The notes under the pieces were generated by a model. That model ran no database searches. It had not been told where the DNA came from and saw nothing but the letters and a program-made list of their open reading frames with translations. This document shows positions 8,724-18,760 of a stretch of 64,000 bases of DNA, in pieces; position 1 is the first letter of the stretch, and every line of letters begins with the position of its first letter. The DNA is taken from NCBI RefSeq assembly GCF_000382365.1, contig NZ_KB908215.1, positions 682,001 through 746,000 on the forward strand, read 5' to 3'. Both the position numbers and the translations under genes were made by a program. This stretch comes from Pannonibacter phragmitetus DSM 14782 (GTDB taxonomy: Bacteria; Pseudomonadota; Alphaproteobacteria; Rhizobiales; Stappiaceae).

Positions 8724-9227
8724 TTACGTCCCTTCATGCGGTTGCGGAGCAACGAGGCGCACCGGGCCGGGCGCCACGACGATTTCACATTTCACCGAGT
8801 TGGCGATGAAGCACATCTCATGCGCCTTCTCGTGCAGTTCGGCGAGCCGGGCCGGGTCTGGCTGGCTGTCCGCGATGATCGCCATCACGGGGCGCAGGGT
8901 GACACGGGTGATGCCCATGCGCCCCGGCGCAATGCGGCTCATTTCCGCCTCTGCCCTGTCCTCGTAAGCCTCGATCAGCAGCCCGTCGCGGCGGGCCAGA
9001 TCAAGGAAGGTCATCATGTGGCAGGAGGAGATGGCCGCAGCAAAGGCCTCTTCCGGGTCCACGGCTTCGGGCACCGAATGGGGCAGCGGCACGACGGTGG
9101 GCGAGGCAGAGGCTGGCACCTCCACACCGCCGTCAAAGCGCCAGGTATGGCCGCGGGAGTAGCGTCCAGTGCGGAACTCGCCCTCGCGGCGCCAGATCAC
9201 TTCGGCGGTGTAGAGGTGGCCGGGCAT
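8724..9227 (-). CDS. OsmC/Ohr-family protein inside the gcv operon
   Basis: OsmC-superfamily protein of 167 residues. The family's two redox cysteines are visible in SSCHMMTFL (centre of the fold) and [13 protein letters not shown] near the C-terminus. Characterised relatives reduce organic hydroperoxides using thiols or lipoyl groups as electron donors. It lies between gcvH (3-base gap) and gcvPA (5-base gap), so it is co-transcribed with the glycine cleavage genes and under the riboswitch. Since Ohr enzymes can be recycled by dihydrolipoyl proteins, a functional link with the lipoylated H protein is an attractive inference, but the sequence does not show it. Confidence 0.88.
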   Translation of the reverse strand: MPGHLYTAEVIWRREGEFRTGRYSRGHTWRFDGGVEVPASASPTVVPLPHSVPEAVDPEEAFAAAISSCHMMTFLDLARRDGLLIEAYEDRAEAEMSRIAPGRMGITRVTLRPVMAIIADSQPDPARLAELHEKAHEMCFIANSVKCEIVVAPGPVRLVAPQPHEGT

Positions 9228-9230
9228 GGC

Positions 9231-9602
9231 TTAAAGCGATCCCACGTAGGTCTTGTAGGCGTCTTCGTCCATCAGTTCCGAAAGCTCGCCCTCGTTGGAG
9301 ATGCGCAGCTTCATGAACCAGGCCGAACCTTCAGGGTCTTCATTCACATTGGCCGGATTGTCGGAAAGCTTGGTGTTGACCTCGACAACCTCACCGCTGA
9401 CCGGGGCATAGACCTCGCTGGCGGCCTTCACCGATTCCACCACGGCGGCATCATCGCCCTGCGAGACGGTGCGGCCAACTTCTGGCAGTTCCACATAGAC
9501 CACATCGCCAAGCTGGCTCTGGGCATAGGTGGTGATGCCGACGGTGGCGACGCCGCCGTCAACGGCAACCCATTCATGATCCTTGGAGTAATAGGTCGTC
9601 AT
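9231..9602 (-). CDS. gcvH: glycine cleavage system H protein
   Basis: Lipoyl carrier that shuttles the aminomethyl intermediate between the P, T and L proteins. The 123-residue protein has the single hybrid lipoyl domain, with the lipoylated lysine K59 in [17 protein letters not shown]. Length and start are standard. It follows gcvT by 42 bases and precedes the OsmC gene by 3. Confidence 0.97.
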   Translation of the reverse strand: MTTYYSKDHEWVAVDGGVATVGITTYAQSQLGDVVYVELPEVGRTVSQGDDAAVVESVKAASEVYAPVSGEVVEVNTKLSDNPANVNEDPEGSAWFMKLRISNEGELSELMDEDAYKTYVGSL

Positions 9603-9644
9603 TCTCTGGTCTCCAGACTGGATGATCTTCTGTTTCTGAACGGC

Positions 9645-10811
9645 TCACGCCTTGGCGGCGCGCACGTAACGGTGCTCCACGAAAGGCATCGTGGTAACGG
9701 TGGCTTCCAGCTCCTTGCCGCGCACAATGAGCGCAAGCTTCGTGCCGGGGGCGGAATGGGCAGCGGCAACATAGCCCATGGCGATGGGCTGGCCGAGGGT
9801 CGGGGCAAAGCCGCCGGAAGTGACGGTGCCGATAGCCTCGCTGCCGCCGGGCAGACGGATCTCAGCCCCCTCACGGGCAGGAGCACGGCCTTCCAGCTTC
9901 AGGCCGACACGCTTGCGGGCCGGGCCTGCAGCGAGTTCGCCCTGAACACGGGCGGCGCCGGGGAAGCCGCCTTCCTCGCGGCGGCGCTTCTGCAGGATGA
10001 AGGTGATGTCGCCCTCGACCGGCGAGGTGCTCTCGTCCAGATCGTGGCCATAAAGGCAGAGCCCGGCTTCAAGGCGCAGGCTGTCGCGCGCACCAAGACC
10101 AATCGGCTTCACCCGCTCGTCCGCCAGCAGCGCCTTGACGATGGCCTCCGCAGCGTCTGCGGGAACGGACATTTCCACCCCGTCCTCGCCGGTATAACCG
10201 GAGCGCGACACATGGCAGCGGATGCCGTCGAAGTCCATCCAGGCCGCACTCATGAAGCCGAGGCTGGCCGCTTCCGGCGCATGCTGGGCAACGGCAGCAA
10301 CAGCCTCCGGCCCCTGCACGGCGATCAGAGCGCGGTCCTCGACAATTTCAAGGCGCACGCCCTCAGGCAGGGCTGCGGCGATCAGCGGATAGTCCACGTC
10401 CTTGCGCGAGGCATTGACCACCAGGAACAGGCGGCCATCATCCTCTTCCGCCACAGGGCGGGTGACCATCAGGTCATCAACGATGCCGCCTTCTGCGTTG
10501 AGCAGAACCGTGTAGCGCTGCTTGCCGCGGCCAAGCTCCACCATGTTGGAGGGCACAAGAGCCTCCAGCGCACGGGCGGTGGTGGCGTGGTCCGGGCCGA
10601 TGAGCCAGGCCTGGCCCATATGCGACACGTCGAACAACCCGGCAGCGGCGCGTGTGTGGAGATGTTCGGTCAGGATGCCGGCGGGATATTGCACGGGCAT
10701 CTCATAGCCCGCGAAAGGCACCATGCGGGCGCCAAGCGCCACATGCAGGTCATGAAGGGGGGTACGCTTCAGGTCCGCCTCAGGGGCGGCCGCAGAATCA
10801 GTCGTGGCCAT
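9645..10811 (-). CDS. gcvT: aminomethyltransferase (glycine cleavage T protein)
   Basis: Transfers the methylene group from aminomethyl-lipoyl GcvH to tetrahydrofolate and releases ammonia. The 388-residue protein shows the folate-binding motifs of the family: MVPFAGYEMPVQY near the N-terminus, then GLFDVSHMGQ, and GYTGEDGVEMSVP in the middle. I chose the ATG preceded by GAGGACC; the frame extends one TTG codon further upstream. It is the first gene of the operon, preceded by the tandem glycine riboswitch about 50 bases upstream. Confidence 0.97.
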   Translation of the reverse strand: MATTDSAAAPEADLKRTPLHDLHVALGARMVPFAGYEMPVQYPAGILTEHLHTRAAAGLFDVSHMGQAWLIGPDHATTARALEALVPSNMVELGRGKQRYTVLLNAEGGIVDDLMVTRPVAEEDDGRLFLVVNASRKDVDYPLIAAALPEGVRLEIVEDRALIAVQGPEAVAAVAQHAPEAASLGFMSAAWMDFDGIRCHVSRSGYTGEDGVEMSVPADAAEAIVKALLADERVKPIGLGARDSLRLEAGLCLYGHDLDESTSPVEGDITFILQKRRREEGGFPGAARVQGELAAGPARKRVGLKLEGRAPAREGAEIRLPGGSEAIGTVTSGGFAPTLGQPIAMGYVAAAHSAPGTKLALIVRGKELEATVTTMPFVEHRYVRAAKA

Positions 10812-10864
10812 CAAGGGTCCTCGTCGTCAGTGGCGCAAGGACAGACCTGTAACGGCCCATCCGC

Positions 10865-11095
10865 ACCCCCTCTGTCCGAGTACCTGAGAGATTTCCCGCC
10901 CGGCGCACGAATGCAGCCGGAAGGTTACTCCTTCGGTGAGACCTCACGCATCAGCATGCGAGGCCTGCTTTCCAGAGCGTCAAAGCGAAGCGGTCCTTTT
11001 GCCTGAGAGTTTCCGGGGTGGTTGCTCCTTCGGCGCTGTCTCAGATCCCCCGCATTGCTGCAGGGCACCTCTCCAGCCTCTCCCGCTGTCGCCTT
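10865..11095 (-). promoter_or_regulatory. tandem glycine riboswitch
   Basis: Two adjacent glycine aptamers read on the minus strand. Each has the conserved core: CGCCGAAGGAGCAA with AAACTCTCAGGCAAAAGGACCG in the first, and CACCGAAGGAGTAA with AATCTCTCAGGTACTCGGACAG in the second. Such tandem aptamers typically switch on the gcv operon when glycine is in excess, which fits the position directly before gcvT. The expression platform between the second aptamer and the gcvT ATG is short (about 50 bases), with no strong terminator, so control may be at translation initiation. Confidence 0.95.
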
Positions 11096-11174
11096 TTTGA
11101 ACCGCCAGCGTCTGCATCACCAAATGCAGCCGCTGCCGCTCCGCCCACCCGTCACGACCCGGGTGAGCAACGCG

Positions 11175-11203
11175 ATTGTCTATTTCCGTCCTGCCCTTGT
11201 CAA
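11175..11203 (-). promoter_or_regulatory. promoter of the gcv operon
   Basis: On the minus strand TTGACA (11198-11203) and GACAAT (11175-11180) are separated by exactly 17 bases. Transcription would start near 11168, about 75 bases before the first aptamer. It is the best promoter match seen in the window. Confidence 0.75.
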
Positions 11204-11276
11204 TATGCGCCATCCTGAGACGGATAGGTATTCCCGTCCCGTTTGACGGCAAGGGTTAAGAACGTCCCCACAGGCC

Positions 11277-11915
11277 TCAGCGGCGCTTCGTCCGCTGCGG
11301 TGCGCCTTCGTCAAAGCCGAAGACGATCTTGAGCGAGGTATCACGCGGCACCACGAAGGAATCTTCAACCAGCGACCAGGTCGCGGCCGGAGCACCAGCT
11401 GCAGCCGACACGGAGACAGACAGAAGCTGAGAGACCACCGGGGTGGCATCCGAAACGCCCTGCGGGATGATGGCAACACGCACCGGCAGCTTGATTTCAC
11501 CGCCCGGCCATGCAGGGCCAGGCGTCACGCGGCCTGCAAGACCAACCTTGATGCGGGTCTGCTCCCCCTCGCGGCGGCACTCGCGCGCCCAATCCTCGAG
11601 ATTGGCCTGATAGAGCAGCGCACGGGCATCATGCTCCTTGCCGCGCTCGTATTTGGTGATGAGGAACGTGTCGGACTGCAGCTCGATCGTCGGGCAATAG
11701 GGCTGCTTTTCGAAGGCCTGAGGATCAACCTCGATCGGCCCCTTGCCGCCGGTCACGATCTTCTGCGTCAGGCTGGGGCCTGCCGGCGCACCGCCCGCAT
11801 CAGCGGAATCACCGCCGCCGAATGACATGCAGCCGGAAAGGAGCCCCGCCAGCGCGGCAAAGGTGGCCACGCGGCCTGCGGCAGAACGGGCGGAAATGCG
11901 TTCGACTTGCAGCAT
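11277..11915 (-). CDS. conserved hypothetical lipoprotein
   Basis: Predicted lipoprotein of 212 residues. A basic N-terminus and hydrophobic segment end in the lipobox LLSGC, giving Cys29 as the likely lipidated residue, followed by a Gly/Ala/Asp linker. The mature part contains YCPTIELQSDTFLITKYERG and a C-terminal beta-rich region, and it ends in a basic tail (QRTKRR). I do not know a function; proteins of this look occur widely in Hyphomicrobiales. It is divergent from ispH and shares the intergenic region with it. Confidence 0.75.
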   Translation of the reverse strand: MLQVERISARSAAGRVATFAALAGLLSGCMSFGGGDSADAGGAPAGPSLTQKIVTGGKGPIEVDPQAFEKQPYCPTIELQSDTFLITKYERGKEHDARALLYQANLEDWARECRREGEQTRIKVGLAGRVTPGPAWPGGEIKLPVRVAIIPQGVSDATPVVSQLLSVSVSAAAGAPAATWSLVEDSFVVPRDTSLKIVFGFDEGAPQRTKRR

Positions 11916-12111
11916 TCAGAAGTTCCACTTCACTCGAAACCTGTTCGCCGGTCTATAACAGGCCACATCCGTTTTGGCGAGACGCAGCCTGCCTGTATGG
12001 ATGCACGGCGCAGAATGCAGGGCTTGCCCCGCAGCAATGCGCATGCTTCCCCTTGACAGGCCATGGGGTGATCACTCTATTGCCCCCATGAGCCACGCTC
12101 AAGGACCTGAC

Positions 12112-13107
12112 ATGACCGGCAATCATGGCGCTCTTCCGGCGCTGGACGTGAAATTGTGTGCACCGCGCGGCTTCTGCGCAGGGGTGGACCGTGCCATCCA
12201 GATCGTCGAACTGGCGCTGGAGAAGTTCGGCCGCCCGGTCTATGTGCGCCACGAGATCGTGCATAACCGGTTTGTGGTTGACGGGCTGAAGGCCAAGGGC
12301 GCCGTTTTCGTCGAAGAGCTTGACGAGATCCCGGCAGACCAGCGCGACCGCCCGGTGATCTTTTCCGCCCATGGCGTGCCCAAGTCCGTGCCGGAAGACG
12401 CGCGCGGGCGGAACATGTTCTTCCTCGACGCCACCTGCCCGCTCGTCTCCAAGGTGCACAAGGAAGCAGAGATCCACGACCGGCGCGACCGTGAGATCCT
12501 GCTGATCGGCCACGCCGGCCACCCGGAAGTGATCGGCACCATGGGCCAGCTGCCGGAGGGCACGGTTTTCCTGATCGAGACGGAAGAGGATGCGCGCAAC
12601 TATCAGCCGCGCACCGGCCGTCAGCTTGCCTTCATCACCCAGACAACCCTTTCGGTGGACGACACCAAGGGCATTGTCGAGGTGCTGAAGCTGCGCTTCC
12701 CTGATATCGTCGCCCCGCACAAGGAAGACATCTGCTACGCAACGACCAACCGCCAGGATGCGGTGAAGGTGGTGGCGCCGCAGGTGGATGCAATGATCGT
12801 GGTCGGCGCGCCCAATTCCTCCAACTCCCAGCGCCTGCGCGAAGTGGCCGAACGGGCCGGATGCCGCAAGGCCGTGCTGGTGCAGCGGGCCTCGGACATC
12901 GACTGGGCCGATTTCGAGGGCATTTCCAGCCTTGGCCTGACGGCAGGCGCCTCTGCGCCCGAAACGCTGGTCGAGGAAATCATCGCCGCCTTTGCAGAGC
13001 GCTTCACCGTGACGGTGAACGAGGTGCGCACCGCGGAAGAAACCATCGCCTTCAACCTGCCGCGCGAGCTTCGCACCATGGCAGACGTTCCCAGCGCAGC
13101 CGAGTAG
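12112..13107 (+). CDS. ispH: 4-hydroxy-3-methylbut-2-enyl diphosphate reductase
   Basis: Last enzyme of the MEP isoprenoid pathway: an iron-sulfur protein that reduces HMBPP to isopentenyl and dimethylallyl diphosphate. The three cluster cysteines are visible in [27 protein letters not shown] and [11 protein letters not shown]. The substrate-binding motif HEIVHNR and the late SSNSQRL are present too. I chose the ATG of [11 protein letters not shown], preceded by AAGGAC, giving 331 residues; an ATG eight codons upstream lacks a ribosome-binding site. It is followed after 6 bases by thrB. Confidence 0.96.
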   Translation: MTGNHGALPALDVKLCAPRGFCAGVDRAIQIVELALEKFGRPVYVRHEIVHNRFVVDGLKAKGAVFVEELDEIPADQRDRPVIFSAHGVPKSVPEDARGRNMFFLDATCPLVSKVHKEAEIHDRRDREILLIGHAGHPEVIGTMGQLPEGTVFLIETEEDARNYQPRTGRQLAFITQTTLSVDDTKGIVEVLKLRFPDIVAPHKEDICYATTNRQDAVKVVAPQVDAMIVVGAPNSSNSQRLREVAERAGCRKAVLVQRASDIDWADFEGISSLGLTAGASAPETLVEEIIAAFAERFTVTVNEVRTAEETIAFNLPRELRTMADVPSAAE

Positions 13108-13113
13108 CCCCCA

Positions 13114-14079
13114 ATGGCCGTTTATACCGAAGTTGCCGACGAAGACCTTGCCGCCTTTGTCGCCCGATACGGCGTTGGCCGTCTCCTGTCCTACAAGGGC
13201 ATTGCAGAGGGCGTGGAAAACTCCAACTTTCTGGTGCGCACGGATCAGGCCAATTTCATCCTCACCCTCTATGAAAAGCGGGTGAACCCGGACGATCTGC
13301 CCTTCTTCCTCAACCTGATGCAGCATCTGGCGAAGAAGGGCATCAACTGCCCGCAGCCGCTGGTGGCCGAAGACGGCACCATGCTGGGCACTCTGTCAGG
13401 CCGCCCCGCTGCCATGGTCACCTTCCTGGAAGGCATGTGGGTGCGCCGCCCGCGCCTTGAGCATTGCGCCGCCCTTGGCGAAGCCCTTGCCCGGCTGCAT
13501 ATCGCCGGTGCCGATTTCCCGATGAAGCGGCACAATGCGCTGGATGTCAGCGGCTGGCGCCCCCTCTTCAACCGTTCTGCCGAGCGCGCCGGTACGGTGG
13601 TGCCCGGTCTTGCCGAAGAGCTTTCAAGCGAACTCGACTATCTGGAAGCCAACTGGCCGAAGGATCTGCCGGGCGGGGTGATCCATGCAGATCTCTTCCC
13701 CGACAACGTGTTCTTCCTCGGCAGCGAACTGTCCGGCCTGATCGACTTCTACTTCGCCTGCACCGACAGCTTCGCCTATGACGCGGTCATTTGCATCAAC
13801 GCCTGGTGCTTCGAGGCAGATGGCGCCTTCAACGTCACCAAGGCCCGCGCCTTCCTCAATGGCTACCGCAAGATCCGCCCCTTCACGCGGCAAGAGTTCG
13901 CGGCCCTGCCCCTGCTGGCGCGCGGCGCATCCATCCGCTTCCTGCTGACGCGGCTTTACGACTGGCTCAACGTGCCCCCCGGCGCGCTGGTGACGCCGAA
14001 GGACCCCACCGAATATCTGCGCAAGCTGCGCTTCCACCGGGGCGCCATCTCCGCTCATGATTACGGGCTGGACGCATGA
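13114..14079 (+). CDS. thrB: homoserine kinase (type II, APH-fold)
   Basis: Phosphorylates homoserine for threonine synthesis; the product is used by thrC, which also lies in this window at 20.9 kb. The 321-residue protein belongs to the aminoglycoside-phosphotransferase fold rather than the GHMP kinases. The catalytic loop is [13 protein letters not shown] and the metal-binding DFG-like motif is GLIDFYFAC. It lies between ispH (6-base gap) and rnhA (ATGA overlap), an order common in Hyphomicrobiales. Confidence 0.93.
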   Translation: MAVYTEVADEDLAAFVARYGVGRLLSYKGIAEGVENSNFLVRTDQANFILTLYEKRVNPDDLPFFLNLMQHLAKKGINCPQPLVAEDGTMLGTLSGRPAAMVTFLEGMWVRRPRLEHCAALGEALARLHIAGADFPMKRHNALDVSGWRPLFNRSAERAGTVVPGLAEELSSELDYLEANWPKDLPGGVIHADLFPDNVFFLGSELSGLIDFYFACTDSFAYDAVICINAWCFEADGAFNVTKARAFLNGYRKIRPFTRQEFAALPLLARGASIRFLLTRLYDWLNVPPGALVTPKDPTEYLRKLRFHRGAISAHDYGLDA

Positions 14080-14552
14080 GCGAGGACGCGAAGGTCGTCA
14101 TCTACACGGACGGTGCCTGCTCGGGAAATCCGGGTCCGGGCGGCTGGGGCGCGATCCTGCGTTTCGGCCCGCACGAGAAGGAGTTGAACGGCGGCGAAGC
14201 GGACACCACCAACAACCGCATGGAACTGACGGCCGCCATCGAAGCCTTAAGCGCCCTCAAGCGCCCCTGCACCATCGATCTTTACACCGACAGCGTTTAT
14301 GTGCGTGATGGCATCACCAAGTGGATGTTCAACTGGAAGCGCAACGACTGGCGCACGGCGGACAAGAAGCCGGTGAAGAATGCCGACCTGTGGCAGGCTC
14401 TCGACGCCGCGCAGCGCCAGCACCAGATTTCCTGGCACTGGGTGAAAGGCCACGCCGGACATCCGGAGAATGAACGGGCCGACGAACTGGCGCGGCTCGG
14501 CATGAAGCCCTATCAGAAAGGCCGCAAGGCAGCTGGAGACAGCAACGGATGA
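14076..14552 (+). CDS. rnhA: ribonuclease HI
   Basis: Degrades the RNA strand of RNA-DNA hybrids during replication and R-loop removal. The 158-residue protein carries all catalytic carboxylates: D in [17 protein letters not shown] in [14 protein letters not shown] in [11 protein letters not shown] and D in NERADELAR. It overlaps thrB by ATGA and the downstream lipid kinase gene by 4 bases, so the run ispH-thrB-rnhA-kinase is one transcription unit. Confidence 0.97.
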   Translation: MSEDAKVVIYTDGACSGNPGPGGWGAILRFGPHEKELNGGEADTTNNRMELTAAIEALSALKRPCTIDLYTDSVYVRDGITKWMFNWKRNDWRTADKKPVKNADLWQALDAAQRQHQISWHWVKGHAGHPENERADELARLGMKPYQKGRKAAGDSNG

Positions 14553-15574
14553 AGCCCCTGCGCAAGGCAGATTTCATGGCGGGAGATGACAGCTCCGGGC
14601 CGGAAGAGGCTCGGGCCGCTGCTCATTCCCAGGAAGGCGGCTCCGGCGCGCATGACAGTGCCGCCGCCCTTGCGCGCAGCGTCCTCATCCTCGCCAATCC
14701 GGCTTCCGGCGGTTACCGCCCCCGCCTTCTGCAGGACATTGCCGCAAGGCTGGAAGCCAGGGGCTGCACGGTGACCATCCGCCTGACGCGCCGGGCCGGA
14801 GAAATCGGTGAGATCTGCGCCGATCCGGCCCTGCGGACCGGCATTCTGGCAGTGGCTGGCGGCGATGGATCGGTCAATGAGGCGATCCGCGGCTTTCAGC
14901 AGAACACGGCAGCGGCTGCTCCCGAACTGGCGGTCATTCCCTGCGGTACGGCCAATGTTCTGGCCGCCGAGTTGAAGCTTCCGCGCAGCGCCGAGGGCAT
15001 CGCCCGCATGATGCTGCAACGGCGCAGTGTGCCGCTGCATTACGGCCTCGCCAACGGCCGGCCTTTCGTACTGATGGCTTCTGCCGGGTTTGATGCGGAA
15101 GTGGTGCATGCGGTGCCGCTGGCGCTGAAGCGCCGCCTCGGCAAGCTCGCCTATGTACTCACCGCGCTCGACATCGCCTTCTCGCGCCATGGGGAAGACC
15201 TCTTCGTGCGGATCGGCGATGAGCCAGAGAACGGCGACCATGCCGGCCGGACACTCACGTGCCGCCTCGCTGTCGTCACCAAGGCGCGCCACTATGGCGG
15301 TCCTTTCGTCATCTGTCCGGATGGCGGCGTGACAAGGCCCGGCCTGCATCTTCTTGCGCTGGAAAAGGACACGCCGCTGGCCGCCCTGCGCTTCGGCCTC
15401 GCGCTGCTGACAGGCCGCTTGCACAAGACGAAGGGGGTCACGCTGGTGCCGGTGAACAGCCTCACCCTCACCAGCCGCCGAGCCGTGCCCGCCCAGATCG
15501 ACGGCGATCCCTTCGGCGTCACGCCGCTGACCCTGACGGACGGCAACCGTCCGCTGGCCCTGCTGGTGGGGTGA
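14549..15574 (+). CDS. diacylglycerol/lipid kinase family protein
   Basis: Soluble DAGK-catalytic-domain protein of 341 residues that phosphorylates a lipid substrate such as diacylglycerol or a sphingoid base. The ATP-binding motif GGDGSVNE spans 104-111, preceded by the LANPASGG strand-loop at 48-55; PCGTANVLA follows. The N-terminal ~40 residues are an Ala/Ser/Gly-rich extension. It overlaps rnhA by 4 bases. The lipid substrate cannot be told from the sequence. Confidence 0.88.
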   Translation: MKPLRKADFMAGDDSSGPEEARAAAHSQEGGSGAHDSAAALARSVLILANPASGGYRPRLLQDIAARLEARGCTVTIRLTRRAGEIGEICADPALRTGILAVAGGDGSVNEAIRGFQQNTAAAAPELAVIPCGTANVLAAELKLPRSAEGIARMMLQRRSVPLHYGLANGRPFVLMASAGFDAEVVHAVPLALKRRLGKLAYVLTALDIAFSRHGEDLFVRIGDEPENGDHAGRTLTCRLAVVTKARHYGGPFVICPDGGVTRPGLHLLALEKDTPLAALRFGLALLTGRLHKTKGVTLVPVNSLTLTSRRAVPAQIDGDPFGVTPLTLTDGNRPLALLVG

Positions 15575-15635
15575 GGGGTTACTGGAAGAGCGTTCCGAGC
15601 TTGGCGAGCATAGCTCGCAGGCCAAACATCTCCGG

Positions 15636-15763
15636 CGTCATCCCGGACGCAGCGAAGCGGAGATCCGGGACCGGTGAGTCACCGTCTATCTATTTGTGTA
15701 AGAGAAAAAGCTTTCACCTCGGCTCACCGGTCCCGGATCGCGCGGGGCGCGTCCGGGATGACG
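15636..15763. repeat. long intergenic inverted repeat (CATCCCGGACGC type)
   Basis: Left arm 15636-15680 and right arm 15721-15763 are imperfect inverted copies; CGTCATCCCGGACGC matches the complement of GCGTCCGGGATGACG, and GATCCGGGACCGGTGAG is repeated inverted inside. About 40 bases separate the arms. It lies between the converging lipid kinase and the EAL-domain gene. Repeats of this look are scattered through many Hyphomicrobiales genomes. Confidence 0.85.
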
Positions 15764-15828
15764 ATCGAAAGGCTCTGCTCTTTGGTCTGCAAAATAGCGA
15801 CCCTAAATTCGCCCTCAATCCCGCAGCC

Positions 15829-18759
15829 TCAAGCCTCGTGGTGCTCACGCAGATACACGGTGGCCTCTTCTGCCGTCATGGCTTCGCCGAAGAAATAGCC
15901 CTGCGCATATTCGCAGCCGAGCTGGAACAGTTCGAGCGCATCGGACTCGCTTTCCGCCCCTTCCGCGACGATGGACATGCCCAGATCATGGCCGAGAGCG
16001 ATGATGGAGCGCAGTATGACCGGGCGGGCCGACTGGCCGTTGTGCCGCACGAAGGACTGGTCGATCTTGATCGTATCGAAGGGGAAGCGCTGCAGATAGG
16101 CAAGCGAGGAATAGCCCGTGCCGAAATCATCCAGCGACAACCCCGCCCCCAGACCGCGCAGGCGCTCCAGCACCTTGGCGGCATATTCCGGGTTGGACAT
16201 GACCATGGATTCGGTCAGCTCCAGCTTCAACGTGCCCGGAACAATGCGCGAGCGCGACAGGATGGCCTTCACTTCATTGATGAGGTCATGACGCAGCAGC
16301 TGGCGGGAGGAGATGTTGACCGAGAGGAACAGCGGCACCGGCGTGCGGATCTTGTCCTGCCATTCGGCCAGCTGGCGCGCGCCCTTGTCGAGCACATAGA
16401 CGCCCAGTTCGTTGATGAGACCGGATTGCTCGGCAATCGGGATGAATTCGCTCGGAGCAATCGGCCCGCGCTTGGCGTGTTTCCAGCGGGACAGAACCTC
16501 AAACCCGGCGACGGACTGATCCGAAAGGCGCACGATGGGCTGGAAATGGACGGCGAGTTCGCCGTCCTTGATCGCCTTGCGCAGGTCGCCTTCCAAATCA
16601 ATCACATTGCGGCCCAGCGGGCGCAGGATCGGGCGGAAGACTTCCTGACGGTCACCGCCGAGACGCTTGGCATGGTTCAGCGCGATTTCCGCATCCGTCA
16701 CCAGCTCTTCCGCCGTCTGGCGTCCGCCTTCGAACAAGGCAAAACCGATGGAGCAGGTGAGGAAGACCTCCCGGTCGCCATAGGTCACCGGCGCGCGCAC
16801 GGCCTTGCGGAAGGCGTCGGCCACCTGGGCAATGCGCCCCGCCTCCTGCTCCGACAGAAGGATCATGCCATACTGGTCGCCGTTGAGCCGGGCGAGGGAA
16901 TCCTGCGGCTGCAGCATGCGGTCGAGACGGCGGGCGATGGTCAGCAGGATCGAATCCCCTGCCGACAGGCCGATGCCGTCATTCACCTGCTTGAACCGGT
17001 CGAGATTGAGCAGAAGCACCGTCGGCTTGGCGATGCTGCTGTCCGCCTTGCAGCGGGCAAGAGCGGCCTCCAGCCGGTCCATGAACAGTTCGCGGTTGGC
17101 GAGGCCCGTCAGGTTGTCATGCACCGCATCATGCAGCAGCCGCTCTTCGGCCGTCTTCTGCTCGGTGATGTCCAGCAGCGTACCGACGCAGCGGATGACT
17201 TCGGCATCCGATCCCAGAATGGGGCGGGCACGCAGGCGGAACCAGCGGAAATGGCCATCCTCGGAGCGCAGGCGGAAATCCTGCTGCACCTTGCCGCGCC
17301 GCTGATCCACCACTGCATCCAGCGTGGCGCGGAAACGGTCGCGGTCCTGCGGGTGCAGCACATCCAGCCAGTCACGCGCCGGGCCATCCAGCGTGCCATG
17401 GCGAAGGTTCAGCAGATCCTCGACTTCGTGGCCGGTGTAGATGCGGTCACGGTCGATGTCCCAGTCCCAGATGATATCTCCTGCGCCGGTCAGGGCCAGA
17501 GCGCGCCGCTCCACATCCGAAATCAGGCCTTGGACGATGGCGCCGCCTGCAAATGCGTGCTGCATCACCGTGAAGCCGATAAGAAGCACGATCAGCACCA
17601 GCCCGCCGCCCAGCGCCGGCTGGGCGATATCGTTGTTGAGCACGCCCAGAACGGTCATCGCCGAGCCAATGAGCCAGACGATCAGCAGGAACCAGGTGGG
17701 GATCAGCATGATCGCCCGGTCATAGCCCTGAAGCGCCAGCACCAGAATCGTAGCAAAACCGGCAAAGCCGATGAAGCCGAGTGACAGGCGCGCGATGCCG
17801 GCCGCAATCGAGGGATCCCACACCGCGACACCCAGAAGCCCCAGCAGCAGGGTGAGCGTGCCAAGTGCGAGGTGACTGTAGCGGATGTGCCAGCGGTTCA
17901 GGTTGAGATAGGCGTAGAGAAAGATGATCAGGCTGGCCGCCAGCATCACTTCGGCGCTCGCCCGGTAGAGCTGGTCCTCGCCCTGCGTGAGGTTGAAGAC
18001 CCGGCTCCAGAAGCCGAAATCAATGCACAGATAGGCCAGAACCGCCCAGGCCAGCGAGGCCGTTGCCGGGAACATCACCGTACCCTTGACCACGAACAGA
18101 ATGGTCAGGAACAGCGCCAGCAGACCGGAAATGCCGAGAATGATGCCGCGGTAGAGCGTGTAGGCGTTGACCGTTTCCTTGTAGGCATCGGGCTCCCACA
18201 GGCGGATCTGCGGCAGCTCGGGCGTGCGCAGTTCGGCCACATAGGTGACGATGGCGCCCGGATCGAGCGTAATCAGGAAGACATCGGCCTCAAGGCTTTT
18301 CTGCCGCTCCGGGGCAATGCCCTGGCTGGGCGTGATCGAAGCCACACGGGAGGTGCCCAGATCCGGCCAGATCATGCGTGATCCGGCCAGCTGATAGAAA
18401 GGCGCGACGATGAGCCGGTCGACCTGCTCATCGGAGGTGTTGGTCAGCGAGAAAACCGCCCAGTTGGTGTTCTGCCCGTCGCGCGAGGCCACCTCGATGC
18501 GCCGGACAATGCCATCGGCACCGGGCGCGGTGGAGACCTGCAGGCGCGGTCCGGCATCGCGGTAAAGATCGATGGCGCCGGTGAGTTCCAGCGCCTCCAC
18601 ATCCAGCGGCACCGGGATCGGCTCAAGCGCAAGGGCGCGGCCTGCGAACAGGGTCGCAGTCAGCAGCAGCAGTACGGCAGCCAGGAACCGGAGAAATGTC
18701 ACCGGCAGTTGAAGCGGAGTGGCGAGCATGGCTCGAACAGTTAAAGGGTTGTCGGCCAT
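15829..18759 (-). CDS. 7TM-PAS-GGDEF-EAL c-di-GMP signalling protein
   Basis: Membrane receptor of 976 residues in the order signal segment, periplasmic beta-rich sensor (7TMR-DISM type, about 45-195), seven membrane segments (about 205-405), PAS/PAC (about 435-545), GGDEF and EAL. The GGDEF motif is degenerate (NGDQY in LARLNGDQYGM), so cyclase activity is unlikely. The EAL domain keeps the key residues: EVL in place of EAL, LTESMVM, DDFGTGYSSL, KIDQSFV and EGAES. The likely reaction is hydrolysis of cyclic di-GMP, with the GGDEF part as a GTP sensor. The chosen ATG follows the GNAT stop codon with one base between (TGACATG), implying coupled translation. Confidence 0.88.
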   Translation of the reverse strand: MADNPLTVRAMLATPLQLPVTFLRFLAAVLLLLTATLFAGRALALEPIPVPLDVEALELTGAIDLYRDAGPRLQVSTAPGADGIVRRIEVASRDGQNTNWAVFSLTNTSDEQVDRLIVAPFYQLAGSRMIWPDLGTSRVASITPSQGIAPERQKSLEADVFLITLDPGAIVTYVAELRTPELPQIRLWEPDAYKETVNAYTLYRGIILGISGLLALFLTILFVVKGTVMFPATASLAWAVLAYLCIDFGFWSRVFNLTQGEDQLYRASAEVMLAASLIIFLYAYLNLNRWHIRYSHLALGTLTLLLGLLGVAVWDPSIAAGIARLSLGFIGFAGFATILVLALQGYDRAIMLIPTWFLLIVWLIGSAMTVLGVLNNDIAQPALGGGLVLIVLLIGFTVMQHAFAGGAIVQGLISDVERRALALTGAGDIIWDWDIDRDRIYTGHEVEDLLNLRHGTLDGPARDWLDVLHPQDRDRFRATLDAVVDQRRGKVQQDFRLRSEDGHFRWFRLRARPILGSDAEVIRCVGTLLDITEQKTAEERLLHDAVHDNLTGLANRELFMDRLEAALARCKADSSIAKPTVLLLNLDRFKQVNDGIGLSAGDSILLTIARRLDRMLQPQDSLARLNGDQYGMILLSEQEAGRIAQVADAFRKAVRAPVTYGDREVFLTCSIGFALFEGGRQTAEELVTDAEIALNHAKRLGGDRQEVFRPILRPLGRNVIDLEGDLRKAIKDGELAVHFQPIVRLSDQSVAGFEVLSRWKHAKRGPIAPSEFIPIAEQSGLINELGVYVLDKGARQLAEWQDKIRTPVPLFLSVNISSRQLLRHDLINEVKAILSRSRIVPGTLKLELTESMVMSNPEYAAKVLERLRGLGAGLSLDDFGTGYSSLAYLQRFPFDTIKIDQSFVRHNGQSARPVILRSIIALGHDLGMSIVAEGAESESDALELFQLGCEYAQGYFFGEAMTAEEATVYLREHHEA

Positions 18760-18760
18760 G

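Noticed and set aside
15259-17784. 841-codon plus-strand frame opposite the EAL-domain gene
   Set aside because: Antisense to a gene with clear PAS, GGDEF and EAL motifs; high GC creates long chance frames.
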